From positions 454,001 to 518,000 of the forward strand of contig NZ_CP047569.1 in NCBI RefSeq assembly GCF_009903625.1: a stretch of 64,000 nucleotides of DNA, in the 5' to 3' direction. Within the stretch, counting starts at the first letter, position 1. Every line of letters starts with the position of its first letter. The DNA comes from Microbulbifer sp. ALW1. GTDB lineage: Bacteria; Pseudomonadota; Gammaproteobacteria; Pseudomonadales; Cellvibrionaceae. Below are positions 59,109 through 64,000 of this stretch, in pieces. The position numbers and the translations under genes are program-made. The notes under the pieces are model-generated. The model did not search any database and was not told the DNA's origin. It worked only from the letters and a program-made list of their open reading frames with translations.

Positions 59109-60851
59109 TTAATCCGGCTGCACGGCTACCGGAGTGGCCTGGGCACTGGCCAACGCGCCGGCAGTTTTTACCAGGCGCACGAATTCCGCCCGGTCACCGC
59201 TGACGTCTTTGCCGCGCGCGAGTTGCGCCAGCGCCACTACATCCTCGTAATCGAAATCACTCAGGGGTTCGCTGCGCAGCAGTAGTCCGAAGCCCGCCAC
59301 CGCGGTGGCGAACTGCAGGTCCTGCTGGGTATTTTCAAACGATTTTACCCGGGGTGACAGGGGCCACTGTTTGAGTGTGCTGTCTGCTTCTCCCGGTTTC
59401 TTGTAACGCACTTTTACCATCGCCAGTTCGTTGCTTTTTGCCGTCGTCACATTCTCACCGTCTTTGTCATCACCGTAACGCAGCGGATCGACCCGCGGGG
59501 TATCACCAACCAGGGTCAGCTCATACAGCGCTACCACCGAGTGGCCCGCACCGATATCGCCAGAGTCTTTGGCATCGTTGTTAAAGTCCTCGCGATTGAG
59601 GCGGCGGTTCTCATAGCCGAGCAGGCGATATTCCACGACGCGCGCGGGATTGAACTCCACCTGCACTTTGGCATCTTTGGCGATGGTAAACAGTGTTCCT
59701 GAGAGCTGTTCCACCAGCACACGATTGGCCTCGAAGATGGTATCGATATAGGCGTAGCTGCCGTCGCCCACATTGGTCAGCTGCTCGACGATTTCCTCGC
59801 GGTAGTTGCCCATACCGAAACCCAGTGCGCTGAACTGCACACCGCTTTTGCGCCCGCGCTCGATGCGCTGCTTGAGGGTTTCCACATCGCTGATGCCCAC
59901 ATTGAAATCGCCATCGGTGGCCAGCAAGATTCGGTTGACGCCTTCTTTCTTGAACGCCTGCTGCGCGACCGCATAAGCCAGCTCTATGCCGCCGGCGCCG
60001 TTGGTGGAGCCACCGGCCTGAAGCCGGTCGATCGCCTGCAGGATCTTGGTTTTCTGGTCACCGGCGGTGGGCTCCAGCACCAGCCCGGCACTGCCGGCAT
60101 AGGTGACGATGCTCACGGAATCCTCGGCGCGCAGCTGCTTGGCGAGCAGACGGTAGGCCTGTTGTAACAGCGGCAGTTTGTTCGCCTGCGACATGGAACC
60201 GGAGGTGTCAATCAGGAACACCAGGTTTACCGGCGGTACCTCGTCCATCGGTAGTTCCCGCGCCTTCACGCCGATGGAAAACAGCGTGCGCTCCGCATCC
60301 CAGGGGGCACGCGACAGGTCGAAGTGCACGGCAAAATCGTCGTCACTCGCAGAAGTGGTAGCGCTGCCGGCAAAGTCGTAGTTGAAGTAATTGATCAGCT
60401 CTTCGAGACGCACCGCATCCTTCGGCGGCAGCTGTCCGTTGTTGAGGAAACGACGCACATTACTGTAACCGCCAGTGTCTACATCGAGAGCAAAGGTGGA
60501 GACCGGGTCATCACGCACCAGTTTTACCTGGCGGGGTTCCAGCTCCTGGTATTTTTCTTGCTGCGGTTGCTGGAGTTGCTGCGGTTGCTGCACGGCAAAC
60601 GCCGCCAGCCCGCGGGTTTCAGGGCTCCGCTTCTTGAGCTCGGCGCTCGGCTGCGGGCGCTGGAGCAGCTCCATCGGCAGGATATCGGCGCTGGTCGCCG
60701 GTTCGACCTGAATCTCGTGAATGGTGTATTCCTTCGATTGCGTCGCGCTGTCGTCGCTGGAGGATTCTTCAGGATCGGAGGAGGAGCAGCCGGACAGCAC
60801 CATCGCCAGTGCGCCGCACAGCAAAGTAGGTAGGATCGGGAAGCGAGTCAT
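59109..60851 (-). CDS. vWA-domain lipoprotein (YfbK-like)
   Basis: This 580-residue lipoprotein (lipobox MVLSGC, Cys22) has the vWA N-terminal region (FALDVDTGGYSNVRRFLN), a vWA MIDAS motif (FLIDTSGSMSQ at about residue 214, TDGDFNVG for a later site) and a DUF3520-like C terminus (KSFENTQQDLQFATAVAGFG). A Gln/Pro-rich linker precedes the vWA domain. Family members act in envelope processes, but the role is unknown. Confidence 0.88.
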   Translation of the reverse strand: MTRFPILPTLLCGALAMVLSGCSSSDPEESSSDDSATQSKEYTIHEIQVEPATSADILPMELLQRPQPSAELKKRSPETRGLAAFAVQQPQQLQQPQQEKYQELEPRQVKLVRDDPVSTFALDVDTGGYSNVRRFLNNGQLPPKDAVRLEELINYFNYDFAGSATTSASDDDFAVHFDLSRAPWDAERTLFSIGVKARELPMDEVPPVNLVFLIDTSGSMSQANKLPLLQQAYRLLAKQLRAEDSVSIVTYAGSAGLVLEPTAGDQKTKILQAIDRLQAGGSTNGAGGIELAYAVAQQAFKKEGVNRILLATDGDFNVGISDVETLKQRIERGRKSGVQFSALGFGMGNYREEIVEQLTNVGDGSYAYIDTIFEANRVLVEQLSGTLFTIAKDAKVQVEFNPARVVEYRLLGYENRRLNREDFNNDAKDSGDIGAGHSVVALYELTLVGDTPRVDPLRYGDDKDGENVTTAKSNELAMVKVRYKKPGEADSTLKQWPLSPRVKSFENTQQDLQFATAVAGFGLLLRSEPLSDFDYEDVVALAQLARGKDVSGDRAEFVRLVKTAGALASAQATPVAVQPD

Positions 60852-61054
60852 ATAGGTCCTTCTATACGTTATCTATACATTATTGTTTTCGACACTGATA
60901 AGAGTTTTACAGCACCGATCGGTATTTGCCAGTTTCCATGGCCCGGCGGTCGCGCACGGGTTTGTTTGCGCACAGCCCTTCCTGTATAACCATACAGCAT
61001 CGGGCGCACGCTACGTGCCCACAGGATTACACCCCCAGGCACTTGTACCTCCCC

Positions 61055-62719
61055 ATGGCCGATCCCGTCGAACTGGCACCGGATTACTACCTCAGCAACT
61101 TCCAGTCACTACTGGACTTTGTGATAGCGCGCTATGAAAACCTGTTATCGGACGGCGAGCGGCGCTTCCACAACCAGTTTTGTGCACTGGCGACCGACAG
61201 CCAGCGGCTGTATGTGCGCCTGCTGTCACGCAAGGGTGTGCCGTCTTCTGCCGGCGCCCTGTTCCGACAGGGCAAACTCGGCTATGCCGAAATCGGTGAT
61301 CTCCCTGCCGCTGCAGACGCGCTGGTTGCGGCCGGCCTGTTGCAGCGCAACCCGTCCCTGCCGATAGAAGAGCTTCTGCCGCTGTTCACCAAGAGCGAGC
61401 TTCTCGCTCACAGCCCGGCACCGCTGCCGAAATCCCTGAAACGCCCCGCCCTGGAGCAGGCGCTGCTCGAACAGGATGGCGCACTACTGCTACGCGCGCT
61501 CGAAAACGAGGGTCCGTGGCTGGCGGTACAGGCGGCGGAGCACTTCCAAACCTTCAAATTGCTGTTTTTCGGCAACCTGAACCAGGACCTGACGGACTAT
61601 GTCCTGCGGGACCTGGGCCTGTTCCGCTATGAAAACTACCCGCTGGAGCGAGAACAGCTGCCATTCCGGAGTCGCGCGCAGATCGAACAGCACCTGCACT
61701 ACTACGACTGCGCAGTGGAGGCCGATTTCGCGCTGGCCGCCGATGCAGACGCCATCCATGCGCTGGCCTCACGGCTGCCCTCAGGGTTCGAAGGCGACAG
61801 CACACTGGACCGGCGCCTGGATCGGTTGCGCCTGACCCTGGCGCGGCAGCTGGAGCGACTGGAAGCATTGCCTGCCGCGGACCAGCTGTACCGCCACTGC
61901 AACCGCCCGCCGGCGCGCGAACGCCGCGCGCGGATCGCGGTGACCAGCGGTGATACCGCGAGCGCACTGGCACTATGTTCAGAAATTCTCGCCAACCCGC
62001 ACAATGAAGCTGAAAGCGAGTTTGCCCTGAGTTTCGGCCATCGCACGGCGAAGAAGACCGATGACGCCGAAACCTGGCCGGCACCGAAACGACACCAAGC
62101 GGTGACGGAAACCGCGGTGCTCGCACCTGCCCAGGAGCGGGTGGAAATACTCGCGGCCAACCACCTTGCACCGCCCGGTTCTCACGACCAGTGCTTTTAC
62201 GTGGAAAACACCCTGTTTAACGGCGTGCTCGGCCTCGCCGTATGGGACATCGTATTTGCACCGGTAGCCGGGGCTTTCTTCAATCCGTTTCAGGTGGCGC
62301 CAAGCGATTTCCGCACCGCCGATTTTTATCCACAGCGCCGCGCCGCCTTCGAACAGCGCCTGGCAGAGCTGGACAGCGGCCAGTTCCACAAGCACATATG
62401 GCGGCACTTCCGCGAAAAGCAGGGTATCGCCAACCCGCTGGTGGCCTGGGACGCCCTGTCGGAACCTCTGCTGACCCAAGCCCTGGAACGCATCCCGCCG
62501 GATCACTGGCGGGCGCTGTTCCGGCGCCTGCTGAGCGATGTCACCCACCACCGCAACGGCCTCCCCGATCTGATTCTGTTCCCGGCGGAGGGTGGCTACG
62601 AGCTGGTAGAGGTGAAAGGTCCCGGTGACCGCCTACAGCAGAACCAGCAGCGTTGGCTGGCCTACTTCGCCCAACACCAGATCCCCCACCGGGTGCTGCA
62701 TGTGGAATGGCAGCCTTGA
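61055..62719 (+). CDS. FAN1-type VRR-NUC endonuclease
   Basis: This 554-residue protein matches bacterial FAN1: helical N-terminal regions (YENLLSDGERRFHNQFCAL), a central HTH/TPR-like region, and a C-terminal VRR-NUC domain with the catalytic motif GLPDLILFPAEGGYELVEVKG (Asp, Glu and Lys at about residues 504-521). FAN1 cuts flap and branched DNA in interstrand crosslink repair. Start ATG 61055 gives the family N terminus. The helicase that follows overlaps it, so they likely work together. Confidence 0.87.
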   Translation: MADPVELAPDYYLSNFQSLLDFVIARYENLLSDGERRFHNQFCALATDSQRLYVRLLSRKGVPSSAGALFRQGKLGYAEIGDLPAAADALVAAGLLQRNPSLPIEELLPLFTKSELLAHSPAPLPKSLKRPALEQALLEQDGALLLRALENEGPWLAVQAAEHFQTFKLLFFGNLNQDLTDYVLRDLGLFRYENYPLEREQLPFRSRAQIEQHLHYYDCAVEADFALAADADAIHALASRLPSGFEGDSTLDRRLDRLRLTLARQLERLEALPAADQLYRHCNRPPARERRARIAVTSGDTASALALCSEILANPHNEAESEFALSFGHRTAKKTDDAETWPAPKRHQAVTETAVLAPAQERVEILAANHLAPPGSHDQCFYVENTLFNGVLGLAVWDIVFAPVAGAFFNPFQVAPSDFRTADFYPQRRAAFEQRLAELDSGQFHKHIWRHFREKQGIANPLVAWDALSEPLLTQALERIPPDHWRALFRRLLSDVTHHRNGLPDLILFPAEGGYELVEVKGPGDRLQQNQQRWLAYFAQHQIPHRVLHVEWQP

Positions 62720-64000
62720 GCGGTGTAAAAACAGCCTTAAGCGGTGTAAAAGCAGCCGTGAGCGAGATTGAAACAGCGGGGGATCAGCCCGTGCTGGAAG
62801 TCTCTGTGGGTGAGCTGGTGGCCTTTGCCTGTCGCAGCGGCGACCTGGTGGGAGAGGTTTCCGGTGGGCCAACGGCACTGGAAGGTATCCGCGCGCACCA
62901 GCGACTGCAGAAAAAACGCCCCAAGGGCAGCGAAGCGGAATACCGTCTGCAGGTAGAACTTGTGCAGGATGGCCAGACGGTGGTGCTCAATGGCCGGGTG
63001 GATATCCTGCACCCCCAGCCGGACCTGCACCGCCCGGTGCAGCTGGATGAAATAAAAACCACCTACGTGCCGCCACAGAAACTGGCGGAGTCCGCCCGCG
63101 ACCTGCACTGGGCGCAGCTGAAGGTCTACGGCTTCTGTTACGGACTGCAGCAGCAATTCGACGGTGATGATTGCGTTGCGCTGCAAATGCTGTGGCATAA
63201 CCTCAAGGAAAAAAAGACCTACCCCGAGTCCCGGGAATTCCGCTGGCGCGAGCTGGAAAGCTTTGCCAGGGGTGCACTCGCCAAGTACCTGCAATGGCAC
63301 CGGCGCTGGCAGAACCATCGCCAGCTTGTACGCACTTCTGCACGCACGCTGAAATTTCCCTTTGCTGAATACCGTACAGGGCAGCGCACCCTGGCGGTGG
63401 CGGCTTACCGTTGCCTGCGCGATGGCGGTGAGCTGGTGGCCGAGGCCCCCACCGGTATCGGTAAAACCGTAAGCACCCTGTTCCCGGCCATCAAGGCGCT
63501 GGGAGAAACACCCCTCGACCAGCTGGTGTATCTCACCGCGAAGAATTCCGGCCGCCAGGTGGTGCGGGAAACTGCCGCCCGTTTACACACTCAGGGGCTG
63601 ACACTTTCGATACTGGAATTACAGGCCCGCGACAAAACCTGTGCCTGCAGCCTGGGGCTTTGCAGTCGCGACGACGAGGGCATCTGCCCGCGCACCCGCG
63701 GCTTCTTCGACCGCCTGCCGGAAGCGCGCCTGTCCCTGCTCGGCCGCCCACTGCTGACACCGGAAGTCATTGCCGAAGTGGCGGACCGCCTGCAGCTTTG
63801 TCCGTTCGAGCTGTCACTGCAGATGCTGCCCTGGACGGACCTGGTGGTGTGTGACTTCAACTACGTCTTCGACCCGCTGGTGCAGATGCAAAGCCTGCGG
63901 GACACGCACCGGCAGCGCGCACTGCTGATCGATGAGGCGCACAACCTCAGCGACCGCGCACGCGGCATGTTCAGTGCAAAGCTCACCCGCAGTGACAGCC
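62707..64000 (+). CDS. XPD/DinG-type Fe-S DNA helicase (partial)
   Basis: The gene is cut by the window end, leaving about 431 residues. It has a PD-(D/E)XK-like region first (LNGRVDILHPQPDLHRPVQLDEIKT), then an SF2 helicase with Walker A VAEAPTGIGKTVS near residue 248, an Fe-S cysteine set (CACSLGLC, CPRTRG, LCPFE) around residues 312-365 and the DEAH box LLIDEAHNLSDRA near residue 409. ATG 62707 overlaps the FAN1 stop by 13 bases; GTG 62758 is an alternative start. The pairing with a FAN1 nuclease is known in Pseudomonas. Confidence 0.9.
   Translation, partial: MAALSGVKTALSGVKAAVSEIETAGDQPVLEVSVGELVAFACRSGDLVGEVSGGPTALEGIRAHQRLQKKRPKGSEAEYRLQVELVQDGQTVVLNGRVDILHPQPDLHRPVQLDEIKTTYVPPQKLAESARDLHWAQLKVYGFCYGLQQQFDGDDCVALQMLWHNLKEKKTYPESREFRWRELESFARGALAKYLQWHRRWQNHRQLVRTSARTLKFPFAEYRTGQRTLAVAAYRCLRDGGELVAEAPTGIGKTVSTLFPAIKALGETPLDQLVYLTAKNSGRQVVRETAARLHTQGLTLSILELQARDKTCACSLGLCSRDDEGICPRTRGFFDRLPEARLSLLGRPLLTPEVIAEVADRLQLCPFELSLQMLPWTDLVVCDFNYVFDPLVQMQSLRDTHRQRALLIDEAHNLSDRARGMFSAKLTRSDS

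Overview
The window looks like chromosomal DNA of a GC-rich marine gammaproteobacterium close to Microbulbifer/Cellvibrionales. This is an inference from gene order (metX-metW-DUF4426, yggT-proC, yggS/pilT-pilU, algZ-algR beside argH, cyaY/lptM-lysA-dapF-DUF484-xerC) and from the protein sequences. There is no rRNA, prophage, CRISPR array or insertion sequence that I can support; one tRNA-Arg(CCG) is present.

Layout. 1-6.1 kb: minus-strand housekeeping genes for methionine synthesis (metX, metW, DUF4426), a dynamin-like GTPase, yggT and proC. 6.3-11.7 kb: a secreted S9 peptidase, yggS, and the twitching ATPases pilT and pilU, separated by a large nested inverted repeat. 11.7-17.8 kb: an SDR enzyme, a lipoprotein amidohydrolase, an AlgR/AlgZ-type two-component pair and argH. 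17.9-23.9 kb: a phosphodiesterase, then the cyaY/lptM-lysA-dapF-DUF484-xerC block and a SutA-like regulator. 24.2-29.4 kb: a nitrogen-regulated minus-strand operon (TorF porin, glnK, amtB, second glnK) behind a good sigma54 promoter with an upstream NtrC-type site, then ubiK and comM. 29.4-38.5 kb: accessory and housekeeping genes, including a complete subclass B3 metallo-beta-lactamase between two acetyltransferases, a DUF188/DUF3565 pair, an NCS2 permease, an XRE regulator, rep, a cytochrome c5 and an outer-membrane SphA-like protein.

38.6-44.6 kb is the most unusual part. Beside tRNA-Arg lie three tandem ~116-bp repeats containing tRNA-like pieces, followed by eight low-GC genes all on the minus strand. 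Seven of them are followed by a clear attC recombination site, and the last has an attC remnant. This is an integron cassette array with no integrase gene in the window (a CALIN). Most of its genes are unknown: two small secreted proteins, two small membrane proteins, a DUF6414-like protein and a zinc-ribbon protein.

45-64 kb returns to GC-rich DNA: two oxidoreductases divergent from a heme-motif beta-propeller protein, with AraC-type operator-like direct repeats and an AraC regulator nearby; katG divergent from a large diheme RoxA-like cytochrome; mtgA; a secreted CAP protein; a lipoprotein joining MORN repeats to a caspase-fold C13 peptidase; a quinone oxidoreductase; a vWA lipoprotein; and a FAN1-type nuclease overlapping an Fe-S XPD/DinG-type helicase that runs off the end.
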